Part shown: piece after piece, positions 1 through 7,896 of the stretch
How the letters are laid out: each line of letters opens with the position of its first letter
How positions within the stretch are numbered: position 1 is the stretch's first letter
Assembly (NCBI GenBank): GCA_964593905.1
Contig: CAZQLE010000134.1
Location: forward strand, 1-10,980
Source of the DNA: CAZQLE01 sp964593905
GTDB lineage: Bacteria > Chloroflexota > Anaerolineae > Anaerolineales > Anaerolineaceae
Reading direction: 5' to 3'
Length of the DNA: 10,980 nt
Notes under the pieces: model-generated
Database searches by the model: none
What the model was told of the DNA's origin: nothing
Seen by the model: only the letters and a program-made list of their open reading frames with translations
Program-made: the position numbers and the translations under genes

Positions 1-510
1 GGTGCTGAAACCGCCATCCTCTCCGGCGGGTTGTTCCACCGCGGGCTGCCGGCCGGCCCAATCACCCTGGGTGATCTCGATTCGGCCAGTTTTTCCACCG
101 CCAACCCGCAGCTTTCGCAGGTGCGCGGCGAACAGCTTCTGGCTGCGCTGGAGCGTGGTCTGGATGAAACGCGAATGCATAGCACCCCCAAAGCCCACCG
201 CGGGGCGCCAGTGGGTCTGCCCATGCTCAGCGGCATCGAAGTAACGTTAAGCCCGCAGCGCCGGGTGACCGCCGTAACAGTGCAGGGCCGGCCGCTCGAA
301 CCCGAACGGCTGTATCGCGTGGCGCATACCGATGCTGAGGTGATTGAGACGGATGCGTCGTACGGTTATCTTATCCTCGAACCAGGCCAACTGTTAAAGG
401 TGGAGGTGCCCACCATCCTGCGCGAAGCGCTGCAAGACTATCTGATCGCGCATGCCCCGGCCCGCGCCCCGCAAGACCGGCGCTGGTGGATGGATGGGCG
501 CGAAGTGTGA
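1..510 (+). CDS. 5'-nucleotidase family protein, C-terminal domain (5' truncated by window edge)
   Basis: Reading frame 1 is open from the first base to a TGA at 508-510, giving 169 residues with no start in the window. The fragment resembles the 5_nucleotid_C domain of UshA/YfkN-type exported 5'-nucleotidases and 2',3'-cyclic phosphodiesterases. It has an AILSGGLFHRGLPAGPITLGDL stretch (about residues 5-26), matching the family's NGGGIRA...GPITYGDV signature in layout. A QLLAALERGLD helix and a PLEPERLYRVAHTD strand (around residues 98-111) also fit. These enzymes release phosphate from nucleotides outside the membrane; the metal-binding phosphoesterase domain would lie upstream, outside the window. 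Oddities: the usual NDF..GGDGY ending of the domain reads ETDASYGYLIL here, and the NGGGIR motif is degenerate. It is convergent with the sugar operon, so unlikely to be functionally linked. The family call is fairly sure; substrate is unknown. Confidence 0.72.
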   Translation, partial: GAETAILSGGLFHRGLPAGPITLGDLDSASFSTANPQLSQVRGEQLLAALERGLDETRMHSTPKAHRGAPVGLPMLSGIEVTLSPQRRVTAVTVQGRPLEPERLYRVAHTDAEVIETDASYGYLILEPGQLLKVEVPTILREALQDYLIAHAPARAPQDRRWWMDGREV

Positions 511-528
511 CCCGTTTGCGTTTAAATA

Positions 529-559
529 AACCGGCCGCGCCTGTTGAGCGCGGCCGGTT
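529..559. terminator. Bidirectional hairpin terminator between convergent genes
   Basis: A perfect 12-bp inverted repeat AACCGGCCGCGC (529-540) and its complement (548-559) flank a 7-nt loop. It lies 18 nt after the 5'-nucleotidase stop and 46 nt after the amylosucrase stop (on the opposite strand). In the minus direction the stem is followed by TTTATTTAAACG, a reasonable U-rich tail, so it looks best suited to ending the sugar operon. In the plus direction the downstream bases are GCAATTCTG, a poor U-tract, so plus-strand use is less certain. Confidence 0.8.
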
Positions 560-605
560 GCAATTCTGAAGTTGATCTCACACGGCCAAAGCCGCTGCTG
601 CACGA

Positions 606-2570
606 TTATTGCAGCGCCACAAACGCATAAGGCGCCAGCTTAATCTCACCCGCTGGCAGCGGCTGAGCGGTGAGCAAATCGGTCGGCGCGCTGCCAAAAT
701 TGTGTTGCGCCAGAAAACCGGCCGTCAGCGAAAGCTCTTTTTCGCTGAAATTCGCCAGCACCAGCACCCGGTCAAAACCGTCGGATTTCAGATAGGCCAG
801 CACATGCGGGCTGCCGGTATCGATCATCTGCAAATGCGACGAGCCGAACACGGCGTGGTCCTTGCGCAATGCAATCAGCTTCTTCAAGCCGCCAAACACC
901 CTGCCTTCCACCGTGGCCGGGTCGTGGCGGTGCTCATAGGCCTGCGGGTTGGCTTTCACACGGTGCACCCAGCGGCTGTCCTGCGCTTTTTCGGGGTTGG
1001 CGTGAAAACTGCGGTCGTTTAACATGCCAATTTCATCCCCCAGATAAAGCAGCGGAATGCCGCCAATGGTAAGCACCACGGCGTGCAGCAGCAACACGCG
1101 CCGCACCGCCAGATCCACCTCACGCGCGGTCTCTTCGGTCAGAGCTTTTTCCAGCCCGGCCAGCGAGGCCAGCGTGCCCGAGATGCGGCAGTCGCCGGTG
1201 CGCGGGTTTTCTTGAAAAGGCAGCCCGCGGGCAAAACTGCCCGGAAAGCGCCCGGTATAGAAAGCATTCAGAAAACGACGGTGATCGTAGCCGTTGATCC
1301 CCAGCCGGGCCGCATCCTCATCCGAGAAGGTCCAGCCAATATCGTCATGGCAGCGCACATAGTTCACCCAGGCGCAGCCTGCGGGGATGGCAAAACGGTC
1401 GCGCAGCGAAGCAGTGAGCAGCCGCACCTCACGGGTGGCCAGGCTTTCCCACAACAGCGCCATGAGCAGCGGGTTGTAAGAGAGCTGGCAGCGCGTGGGC
1501 GCAATATAGCGGATAACCTCATCGGGGTGAACAATCGCCTCAGACTTAAACAGCAGCGAAGGCGCGGCAATACGCGCCGCCAGATTAAAAGCCTCCACCA
1601 ACCGGTAGGCCTCGGGGCGGCTTTCGCTGGTGGTGCCCATCTCTTTCCAGATAAAGGCCACCGCATCCAACCGCAGCACTTCCACCCCTGCGTTAGCCAG
1701 AAACAGCATCTCTTCGGTCATGCGGTTGAACACTTCAGGGTTCTGATAGTTCAGGTCCCACTGATAGCGATGGAAGGTCGTCCAGATCCATTTACCGGGC
1801 GGGTCCACATGGCTGAACGCGCCAGGATGTTCATCGGGGAAGATCTCGCGCAGCGCCGGTTCAAACGCATTGGGCGTCTTACGGTCGTCAAACATCCAGT
1901 AATAGGCCTGGCGCGCTTCATCACCGGCAACGGCTTGCTGCGCCCAGGTGTGCTGGTTGGAGGTATGGTTGAAGACAAAATCGAGCACCAGGCTGATGCC
2001 GTTTTCGCGCAGTTGGCGCGCCAGGTCTTGCAACTGCTGCATGGTGCCTAGCGCGGGGTCCACTTCGCGGTAGCTGCTAATGGCATACCCGCCGTCATTC
2101 TCGCCCGGCGGGGCCTTAAACAGCGGCATCAGGTGCAGGTAGGTCAGCCCCAGCTCTTTGAAATAGGGAATTTTTTCGACGATGCCGGTCAGATTCCCGG
2201 CGAACAGGTCCACATAACACACCCCGCCCAGCATCTGATGAGATGAAAACCAGTCGGGCTGCGCCAGGCGTTCACGATCGGCAACTTTCAGGTTGGCCGC
2301 GCGCCCAACCCATGAAGCAGTCAAATTTTCGACCAACTGTTGCAGGTGATAATAAAAATCAAAGGCATCGCCGTAAATATCAAGCAGAATCGAGAACAAC
2401 GCCGGAAAATGCTCGCTAAGCCGGGCTTCAAACTCTGCCCAATCCAGCGGGGCCTGGTCGATCTCGGCCTGATACCGTTGGCGCAAAGCGGGCAAAAAAC
2501 GTTCCAGGCTGCGGGCCGCGGCGCGGTCACGGTCAAAAATTTCATACCGGTGTGCGGCGTAGGGTTTCAT
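606..2570 (-). CDS. Amylosucrase (GH13 subfamily 4)
   Basis: Transfers glucose from sucrose onto alpha-1,4-glucan or maltooligosaccharide ends, releasing fructose; such enzymes usually act in the cytoplasm. The 654-residue length matches amylosucrases (about 630-650), including an all-helical N-terminal domain (about 1-90) that sucrose phosphorylases lack. Visible GH13 motifs: GGVCYVDLFAG (115-125), DGGY with Asp159, DFVFNH with His202, LRLDAVAF with nucleophile Asp302, FKSEAIVHP with acid/base Glu344, and CHDDIGW with His408-Asp409. Compared from memory with Neisseria polysaccharea amylosucrase, counterparts of the donor-pocket salt bridge Asp144-Arg509 (Asp159, Arg548) and of acceptor-site Arg226, Arg415 and Arg446 (Arg241, Arg431, Arg462) are kept. 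This supports true polymerase activity over plain sucrose hydrolysis. Start: ATG at 2570 overlaps the GH1 stop as ATGA and has GGAG 7 nt upstream. A GTG at 2576 would add two residues but lies too close to that site. Last gene of the operon. Sucrose hydrolase is the main alternative. Confidence 0.9.
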   Translation of the reverse strand: MKPYAAHRYEIFDRDRAAARSLERFLPALRQRYQAEIDQAPLDWAEFEARLSEHFPALFSILLDIYGDAFDFYYHLQQLVENLTASWVGRAANLKVADRERLAQPDWFSSHQMLGGVCYVDLFAGNLTGIVEKIPYFKELGLTYLHLMPLFKAPPGENDGGYAISSYREVDPALGTMQQLQDLARQLRENGISLVLDFVFNHTSNQHTWAQQAVAGDEARQAYYWMFDDRKTPNAFEPALREIFPDEHPGAFSHVDPPGKWIWTTFHRYQWDLNYQNPEVFNRMTEEMLFLANAGVEVLRLDAVAFIWKEMGTTSESRPEAYRLVEAFNLAARIAAPSLLFKSEAIVHPDEVIRYIAPTRCQLSYNPLLMALLWESLATREVRLLTASLRDRFAIPAGCAWVNYVRCHDDIGWTFSDEDAARLGINGYDHRRFLNAFYTGRFPGSFARGLPFQENPRTGDCRISGTLASLAGLEKALTEETAREVDLAVRRVLLLHAVVLTIGGIPLLYLGDEIGMLNDRSFHANPEKAQDSRWVHRVKANPQAYEHRHDPATVEGRVFGGLKKLIALRKDHAVFGSSHLQMIDTGSPHVLAYLKSDGFDRVLVLANFSEKELSLTAGFLAQHNFGSAPTDLLTAQPLPAGEIKLAPYAFVALQ

Positions 2571-3916
2571 TCCCACACTCCGCGGGCGCGAATCACCTCA
2601 CCATACCAGTCAAAGCTGTCTTTGGGCACCCGCTGGCCGGTTTGATGATTGACATACACAATGCCAAAGCGTTTGGAATAACCCAGCCCCCATTCAAAGT
2701 TATCCAGCATACTCCACAGATAGTAACCGCGCAGATTCACCCCGTCGGCAATGGCCTTCTGAGCCGCCAGCAAATGCTCGCGCAGATAAATAATGCGGTC
2801 ACGATCATGAATTCTGCCCCCGGCATCCAGCAGATCGACGGCAGCGCAGCCGTTCTCGGTGATGTAGAGCTCGGGGTTGCCCAGCCGGTCGCGAAACTCA
2901 CACAGCGTGTCATACAATCCCTGCGGATAAATGCCCCAGTCCATGGGGGTGTAACCCATCATCGGGTCGGTCAGCGGAAGCTCACCGGCCTTCAATTTGC
3001 CGGGGAAGGTGTTAAACTGCACCAGACGGGCGGTGTAATAGTTCACCCCCAGAAAATCGACCGGGGTATGGATGATTTCCATATCGCCGGGGCGAATTTC
3101 GGGCGCCACCGGGCCGATCCAATCCATTAATTCGGCCGGGTAATGCCCCAAAAAGATCGGTTCGGCAAACCAGTTGACATACTGGTCATAAACCCGGCGC
3201 GTGGCAGCCTGGTCTTCTTCGGCAGCGCTGTAGGGCAGCTTGCGCTCCACGTTCAACACAATGCCAATCTTGCCGCGGTAGCCGCCTTCGCGGAACAGAC
3301 GCACGGTTTCGCCGTGCGCAACCAGCAGATGGTGGGCAGTCTGATAGGCTTTGGAGATATCGCAAATGCTGGGGGCCATATACCCGACATCATAGCCAAG
3401 GAAGGAGATCACCCACGGCTCATTGTGCGTGGCCCAGATCAATTCACGGTCGCCCAGGCGGTCAAAGACCACCCGGGCATATTCGTTAAACCACCCAATC
3501 GAATCACGCACCGGCCAGCCGCCGCGGTCTTGCAGCGCCTGGGGATAATCCCAGTGGTTCAGGGTGATGTTGGGGGTAATGCCGCGTTCCAACAAATTGT
3601 CAATCTGGCGCTCATAAAAATCGAGCCCGGCCGGGTTTACCCGCCCCACACCGGCCGGCAAAATGCGCGGCCAGGATAGCGAAAGCCGGTAAGAATCCAC
3701 CCCCAACCGCTGCAGGAGGTCAAAGTCCTCCTGCCAGCGGTGGTAGTGGTCACAGGCAACATCCCCGTTATCGCCATGATCGACGCGATATTTTTGATGA
3801 GTAAACGTATCCCAGATGCTGGGTCCCTTGCCGTCTTCGTTCCAGGCGCCTTCCACTTGATAGGCCGAGGTGGCCGTGCCAAAAAGAAAATTTGGGGGAA
3901 ATGTGCGCAGCGACAT
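2567..3916 (-). CDS. GH1 family glycosidase (beta-glucosidase type)
   Basis: Retaining glycoside hydrolase with a single (beta/alpha)8 barrel, 449 residues, the usual GH1 length, without signal peptide, so cytoplasmic. It opens with the family signature FPPNFLFGTATSAYQVEG (Gln20, glycone contact). The acid/base is Glu166 in THNEPW and the nucleophile Glu354 in YITENG. The C-terminal aglycone/glycone loop LDNFEWGLGYSKRFG carries Glu408 and Trp409. Two signature positions differ from the common form: TLNHWDYP at 118-125 instead of TLYHWDLP, and THNEP instead of TFNEP or TLNEP. Start: ATG at 3916 puts Met just ahead of the family N-terminus and leaves a 5-nt gap to treS. A TTG at 3967 would overlap treS by 46 nt and add 17 residues unlike the family. 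The ribosome site is weak (GAAAGG about 14 nt upstream), which suggests translational coupling. Substrate could be cellobiose, other beta-glucosides or beta-galactosides; sequence alone does not decide. Confidence 0.9.
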   Translation of the reverse strand: MSLRTFPPNFLFGTATSAYQVEGAWNEDGKGPSIWDTFTHQKYRVDHGDNGDVACDHYHRWQEDFDLLQRLGVDSYRLSLSWPRILPAGVGRVNPAGLDFYERQIDNLLERGITPNITLNHWDYPQALQDRGGWPVRDSIGWFNEYARVVFDRLGDRELIWATHNEPWVISFLGYDVGYMAPSICDISKAYQTAHHLLVAHGETVRLFREGGYRGKIGIVLNVERKLPYSAAEEDQAATRRVYDQYVNWFAEPIFLGHYPAELMDWIGPVAPEIRPGDMEIIHTPVDFLGVNYYTARLVQFNTFPGKLKAGELPLTDPMMGYTPMDWGIYPQGLYDTLCEFRDRLGNPELYITENGCAAVDLLDAGGRIHDRDRIIYLREHLLAAQKAIADGVNLRGYYLWSMLDNFEWGLGYSKRFGIVYVNHQTGQRVPKDSFDWYGEVIRARGVWE

Positions 3917-3921
3917 GGTGT

Positions 3922-5538
3922 TTAGGCGAGCCTTTCTAACCAGAGAAACCCAAAGGGTGGCAGGCAAACAGCAGCGGTATGAATTTCATCCGCTGCAAAC
4001 AGGTTCAGCCAGCGGGCGGCGCCCGCCGCAGCCGGAATTTCAAAAGTCTGTTCACGGTCAGTGAGGTTGTTAACCACCAGAACGGTCTGCCCGCCCGCCG
4101 AACGCAGATACGCCAGCACCGGCAACGTCTCGCCCGTCACCATCCAGGTCAGCGGTCCGGGACCAAACGCCGGGGTTTGCTTGCGCAGGGCCACCATGCG
4201 GCGCAGCCGGCCCAGCGGCGACTGCGGGTCGGCCTGCTGTGCGGCCACATTCACCCGCTGGTAGCCAAAACGTTCCGAATCAATCACCGGCGCATACAAC
4301 CGCTGCGGGTCTGCCGGCGAAAAGCCGGCATTGGTCCGGGCATCCCACTGCATGGGCGTGCGCACCCCATTGCGATCAAACAATTCAATGTTATCGCCCA
4401 TGCCAATCTCATCGCCATAATACAACACCGGCGAACCGGGCAGGGTAAAGAGCAGCGAATAGGCCAGTTCCACTTTGCGCGGGTCGCCATCCAACAGCGG
4501 CCACAACCGCCGGCGAATGCCCTGGTTCAGGCGCATACGCAGATCGGGGGCATAGGTTTGCCACATCCACTGGCGGTCTTCTTCGCTGACCATCTCAAGG
4601 GTCAGCTCGTCATGATTGCGCAAAAAGGTGCACCACTGGCAGTTTTCGGGGATGGCCGGGGTATCGTTGAGGATTTGCACCAGCGAAATTCCGTCGCCGG
4701 CCGCGATCGATTTGTAGATGCGCGGCATGGCCGGGAAGTGAAACCCAAGATGAAACTCATCGCCATCCCCAAAATACGGGCGCACATCGCGCGGCCACTG
4801 GTTGGCCTCGCATAACAGGATGCGCCCCGGATAGTTTTCTTCAACAAAGCGGCGCACCTCTTTAAGATAATCATGGGTTTCGGGCAGATTCTCGCAGTTG
4901 GTGCCTTCACGCTCGATCAGGTAGGGCACGGCATCGGCCCGAAAACCATCCACGCCCAGATCGAGCCAGTAGCGCGCAATTTTTAACATCTCGGCGCGCA
5001 CAGCCGGGTTGTCAAAGTTCAGGTCGGGCTGCGTGGCATAAAACCGGTGCCAGAAGTACTGCCCGGCCTGTTCGTCCCAGGTCCAGTTCGAGGGTTCGGT
5101 ATCCAGGAAGATAATGCGCGTATCGCGGTACTTCTGGTCGCTGTCGCTCCACACATAATAATCGCGGTAGGGCGACTGGCGCGAGCTGCGCGCCGCCTGA
5201 AACCAGGGATGCTGGTCAGAGGTGTGGTTCATTACCAGATCGGTGATGATGCGCATTCCCCGGCGGTGCACTTCAGACACCAGGGTCTTAAAATCTTCCA
5301 GGTTGCCAAACTGGGGGTGAACGCCATAATAATCAGCAATGTCATACCCGTCGTCGCGCAGCGGCGACGGGTAGGTGGGCAGCAACCAGATGCAGTCCAC
5401 CCCCAGTGATTGAATGTAATCCAGTTTTGTGGTCAGGCCGGCCAGGTCGCCGTGACCGTCGCCGTTCCCATCAAAAAATCCACGCACATAAACTTCATAA
5501 AAAACGGCGTTCTGATACCACAAAGTGTTGTTGTCCAT
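3922..5538 (-). CDS. treS: Trehalose synthase (maltose alpha-D-glucosyltransferase), GH13 subfamily 16
   Basis: Intramolecular transglucosidase that reversibly converts maltose to trehalose without cofactors, in the cytoplasm. The 538 residues contain the complete catalytic barrel and C-terminal beta domain, with TreS-specific stretches: AVFYEVYVRGFFDGNGDG (11-28), DLVMNHTSDQHPWF (100-113), REGTNCENLPETH (210-222) and RNHDELTLEMV (307-317). Catalytic residues are nucleophile Asp202 (GFRADAVPYL), acid/base Glu244 (LLCEANQWP) and Asp310 (NHD); Asp63 and His105 complete the -1 subsite. There is no C-terminal maltokinase (Pep2/Mak) domain, unlike many TreS fusions, so it is not wired directly to maltose-1-phosphate and the GlgE route within this protein. 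ATG at 5538 lies 12 nt after the aglG stop, with no clear Shine-Dalgarno; expression probably depends on coupling. In a sugar-import operon it most likely turns imported trehalose into maltose, though the reverse osmoprotective direction is possible. Confidence 0.95.
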   Translation of the reverse strand: MDNNTLWYQNAVFYEVYVRGFFDGNGDGHGDLAGLTTKLDYIQSLGVDCIWLLPTYPSPLRDDGYDIADYYGVHPQFGNLEDFKTLVSEVHRRGMRIITDLVMNHTSDQHPWFQAARSSRQSPYRDYYVWSDSDQKYRDTRIIFLDTEPSNWTWDEQAGQYFWHRFYATQPDLNFDNPAVRAEMLKIARYWLDLGVDGFRADAVPYLIEREGTNCENLPETHDYLKEVRRFVEENYPGRILLCEANQWPRDVRPYFGDGDEFHLGFHFPAMPRIYKSIAAGDGISLVQILNDTPAIPENCQWCTFLRNHDELTLEMVSEEDRQWMWQTYAPDLRMRLNQGIRRRLWPLLDGDPRKVELAYSLLFTLPGSPVLYYGDEIGMGDNIELFDRNGVRTPMQWDARTNAGFSPADPQRLYAPVIDSERFGYQRVNVAAQQADPQSPLGRLRRMVALRKQTPAFGPGPLTWMVTGETLPVLAYLRSAGGQTVLVVNNLTDREQTFEIPAAAGAARWLNLFAADEIHTAAVCLPPFGFLWLERLA

Positions 5539-5550
5539 AACGATTTTCGA

Positions 5551-6651
5551 TTAACCTTTCACAGAACCGGCCAGCAGACCGCGCACAAAGTAGCGCTGCA
5601 AGGCAAAGAATACAGTCAGGGGCAGGATCATGGTCACAAAAGCGCCGGCGGTCAGCAGGTGCCAGTCCTGTCCTTTGGTGCCCACAATTTCGGCCAACGC
5701 GCGGGTGACCACAAAGTTGTCGCCCAAAAACACCAGCGCCACCAGGTAGTCGTTCCAAACCCACAGGAACTGGAAGATGGCAAACGAAGCCAGCGCGGGC
5801 ACCGAAAGTGGCAGAATTAACTGCGTAAAAATGGTGAAGTTGGAGGCGCCGTCGATAAACGCCGATTCCAGCATGTCGCGGGGTAATTCGCTGATGTAGT
5901 TAAACAACAGGTAGACCGCCAGCGGCAGGCCAAAACCGGTATGCGCCAGCCACATGCCCAGAAACGAGCCGTTGAGCCCCAGACGGGTATAGTCGCGCAG
6001 GATGGGCACCAGGGCGATTTGCAGCGGGACCACAATGAGCGCAACCACCAGAATGAAGAACGCCTTGCGGCCGGGGAATTTGAGCCAGGCAAACCCGTAT
6101 GCAGCAAAAGCCGCAATCAGAATGGGGATGACCGTCGCCGGAACGGCAACCGCCAGAGAGTTGAGGAAAGCGCCGCCCAGGTTGTTGCCCTGGCGTTTAA
6201 TCTCTTTCCCATCGCCATCCTTGTAACGAATTTCCTTACCGGTCAGCACGTTCTTATAGTTATCCAGCGTCAGGTTGGTCTCAAAACCCTGCAAGCTCTT
6301 TTCAGAAACGATCAGGGTGCGGGTGCGTTTATTGCCATACCAGGTCAGCTTGCGGCCGTCGGGCAATTCAACGCCTTCACGAAATTCCTGGAAGGTGGCC
6401 GTGACGCCTTCAATGGTCATCGGGCCGTCCACATCCACCGCCGGATCGATCTTGATCTCACCCGATTCGGTATACCCGCTATGCGGGAAAATAGTCCACC
6501 AACCCGATTGGAAAATGCGATCACTGGACCGGAATGAAGTAACCAGCACCCCAAAAACCGGCGTGATCCAGATCAGACAGATGGTGATCAGAATGGCGTT
6601 GGTGATCCAGCTCGATTTATTCAGTGAGCTTTTTGCTTTTTTACCGCTCAT
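5551..6651 (-). CDS. aglG: Alpha-glucoside ABC transporter permease, AglG/GgtD-like
   Basis: Inner-membrane permease of the MalG class in a carbohydrate ABC importer of the CUT1 group. Six membrane segments can be read at about residues 16-37, 163-186, 195-218, 230-250, 285-306 and 330-351. The ATPase-docking EAA loop is at 256-283, core ESAFIDGA with Gly268. The C-terminus RYFVRGLLAGSVKG and the segment SVPALASFAIFQFLWVWNDYLVA are typical of AglG/GgtD proteins. Between the first and second segments there is an unusually large outside loop (about 40-160), including a polar stretch VDGPMTIEGVTATFQEFREGVE-like in character, which related AglG permeases also extend but MalG lacks in this form. 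ATG at 6651 overlaps the aglF stop by one base (TGATG) and is preceded by AAGGAAGG with 7-nt spacing. It pairs with AglF to form the channel; no ATPase gene is nearby. Confidence 0.9.
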   Translation of the reverse strand: MSGKKAKSSLNKSSWITNAILITICLIWITPVFGVLVTSFRSSDRIFQSGWWTIFPHSGYTESGEIKIDPAVDVDGPMTIEGVTATFQEFREGVELPDGRKLTWYGNKRTRTLIVSEKSLQGFETNLTLDNYKNVLTGKEIRYKDGDGKEIKRQGNNLGGAFLNSLAVAVPATVIPILIAAFAAYGFAWLKFPGRKAFFILVVALIVVPLQIALVPILRDYTRLGLNGSFLGMWLAHTGFGLPLAVYLLFNYISELPRDMLESAFIDGASNFTIFTQLILPLSVPALASFAIFQFLWVWNDYLVALVFLGDNFVVTRALAEIVGTKGQDWHLLTAGAFVTMILPLTVFFALQRYFVRGLLAGSVKG

Positions 6652-7769
6652 CAGAACGCCTTCCTTTCTCCAAATTGTCGCAGGTTATACACCATCACCG
6701 GGACCACCGCAATCAACAGCACAATCGCAATGGCCGAAGCCCGTCCGGAATGGCCATAGGTGAACTGTTGCAGATAAAACTCGTTGGCGATCACGTTGGT
6801 GCCGTTGTTACCACCCGTCATCACGCGCACGATATCAAACAGCTTCAGGCTGAAGATTAAAATCGTGGTTGTCACGGTGATTAATGTGCCCTGGATGGTC
6901 GGGATGATGATCTGGAAGAAGATCTGAATCTCATTGGCGCCGTCGATGCGGGCAGCTTCCAGCAGTTCGGCCGGAATGCCCTTCACTGCCGAAGAGAAGA
7001 CCACCATGCAATAGCCGGTTTGCAGCCAGATCATAATGACGATCAAGAAAAAGTTGTTCCAGGGCGGGTTCAACAGCCAGGCCTGGGGGGCGCCGCCGAA
7101 CGCAGTGATGATGGCATTCAGCAGACCAATCTCGGCAATACCCGAGCCTTCGCCCTTATAAGAGTAGACGAACTTCCAGATGACGCCGGCGCCCACAAAA
7201 GAGATCGCCATGGGCAGAAAGATAATGCCCTTATAGACATTCTCCAGACGGGTTCGGTCAGCCATAACGGCGATCAGCAGCCCCATCGAAACACAAAAAA
7301 GTGTGCCAAAAACCATCCACATCAGATTGTTGCGGAAGGTCTCGAGCATGGCTTTATCGGTGAAGGCAAAAAGATAGTTTTGCAGGCCAACAAACTTGAC
7401 CGCGTTGGCATCCTGAAAGCTGAGCAGAAATGTGCGCAGCGCCGGGAGCGCCAGGAACCAGACCAAAAAGATCAGCGCGGGGCCGACAAAAATATATGGC
7501 TGCACCACTCGGGTAACTTTGGCCGGGAATTGTTCTACGATGGTATTGGCAACAAAGAAAAACAGGGCTACCGTACCTACACCCCAGACAATGGCGACGG
7601 CCGTAATGACCAGTTTACTGCCCTGATAGGTTCGCAGGAAATCGTAGCCGAGCCAGAAAACCAGGGCCAATAAAGCCAAACCGCCAATGCTCCCCAACAG
7701 GCGGATCATAGTGCCCTTTTGCTGAGTGGATCCAGCAGTATTTTCGCTCAAAGGGGGGAGTACGCTCAT
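6651..7769 (-). CDS. aglF: Alpha-glucoside ABC transporter permease, AglF/GgtC-like
   Basis: MalF-class permease, 372 residues, partner of AglG. Eight hydrophobic segments are visible at about 24-46, 53-75, 93-114, 145-168, 178-200, 237-259, 297-316 and 345-361; the two N-terminal extra segments are usual for AglF/GgtC. The EAA loop is at 268-293 with core EAARIDGA and Gly277. The long segment QTGYCMVVFSSAVKGIPAELL before the loop and KLFDIVRVMTGGNNGTNVIA after it are strongly conserved in alpha-glucoside and glucosylglycerol permeases. ATG at 7769 is chosen because GAAGG lies 7-8 nt upstream; the alternative Met21 has no such site and would clip a polar leader only. It is separated from aglE by 127 nt holding a long stem-loop, the familiar point of lowered expression between binding protein and membrane components. 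Confidence 0.92.
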   Translation of the reverse strand: MSVLPPLSENTAGSTQQKGTMIRLLGSIGGLALLALVFWLGYDFLRTYQGSKLVITAVAIVWGVGTVALFFFVANTIVEQFPAKVTRVVQPYIFVGPALIFLVWFLALPALRTFLLSFQDANAVKFVGLQNYLFAFTDKAMLETFRNNLMWMVFGTLFCVSMGLLIAVMADRTRLENVYKGIIFLPMAISFVGAGVIWKFVYSYKGEGSGIAEIGLLNAIITAFGGAPQAWLLNPPWNNFFLIVIMIWLQTGYCMVVFSSAVKGIPAELLEAARIDGANEIQIFFQIIIPTIQGTLITVTTTILIFSLKLFDIVRVMTGGNNGTNVIANEFYLQQFTYGHSGRASAIAIVLLIAVVPVMVYNLRQFGERKAF

Positions 7770-7814
7770 CCATGCACCTTCTTTCTTGATATGGATAAAG
7801 AGCTGCTCAACAGG

Positions 7815-7857
7815 AGGTCAGGAGCAGAGATTCCGCGAGGAATTCTGCCCCTGACCT
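7815..7857 (-). promoter_or_regulatory. Intercistronic stem-loop between aglE and aglF
   Basis: GGTCAGGAGCAGAGATTCC (7816-7834) pairs with GGAATTCTGCCCCTGACC (7839-7856) around a 4-nt loop. One extra A-T pair closes the base. There is one bulged base, and one mismatch that becomes a G-U wobble in the minus-strand transcript. About 19 base pairs form in all. On the minus strand the hairpin is followed by TCCTGTTGAGC, not a U-run, so it is not a full intrinsic terminator. By analogy with malE-malF spacers it probably protects the upstream aglE message from 3' exonucleases and keeps permease levels below binding-protein levels; that role is inferred. Confidence 0.7.
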
Positions 7858-7896
7858 GTATGGAATTACTAAGGTTCTACAGGAAAATCTTCCGGT

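Noticed and set aside
1083..2051. Long plus-strand open frame (322 codons) opposite the amylosucrase gene
   Set aside because: Antisense shadow of a strongly conserved GH13 gene; composition is rich in Gln, Arg and His without domain character, as expected from reverse reading of GC-rich codons.
3979..4815. Plus-strand open frame (278 codons) opposite treS
   Set aside because: Same situation: antisense to recognised catalytic motifs of TreS, no recognisable family, low-quality composition.
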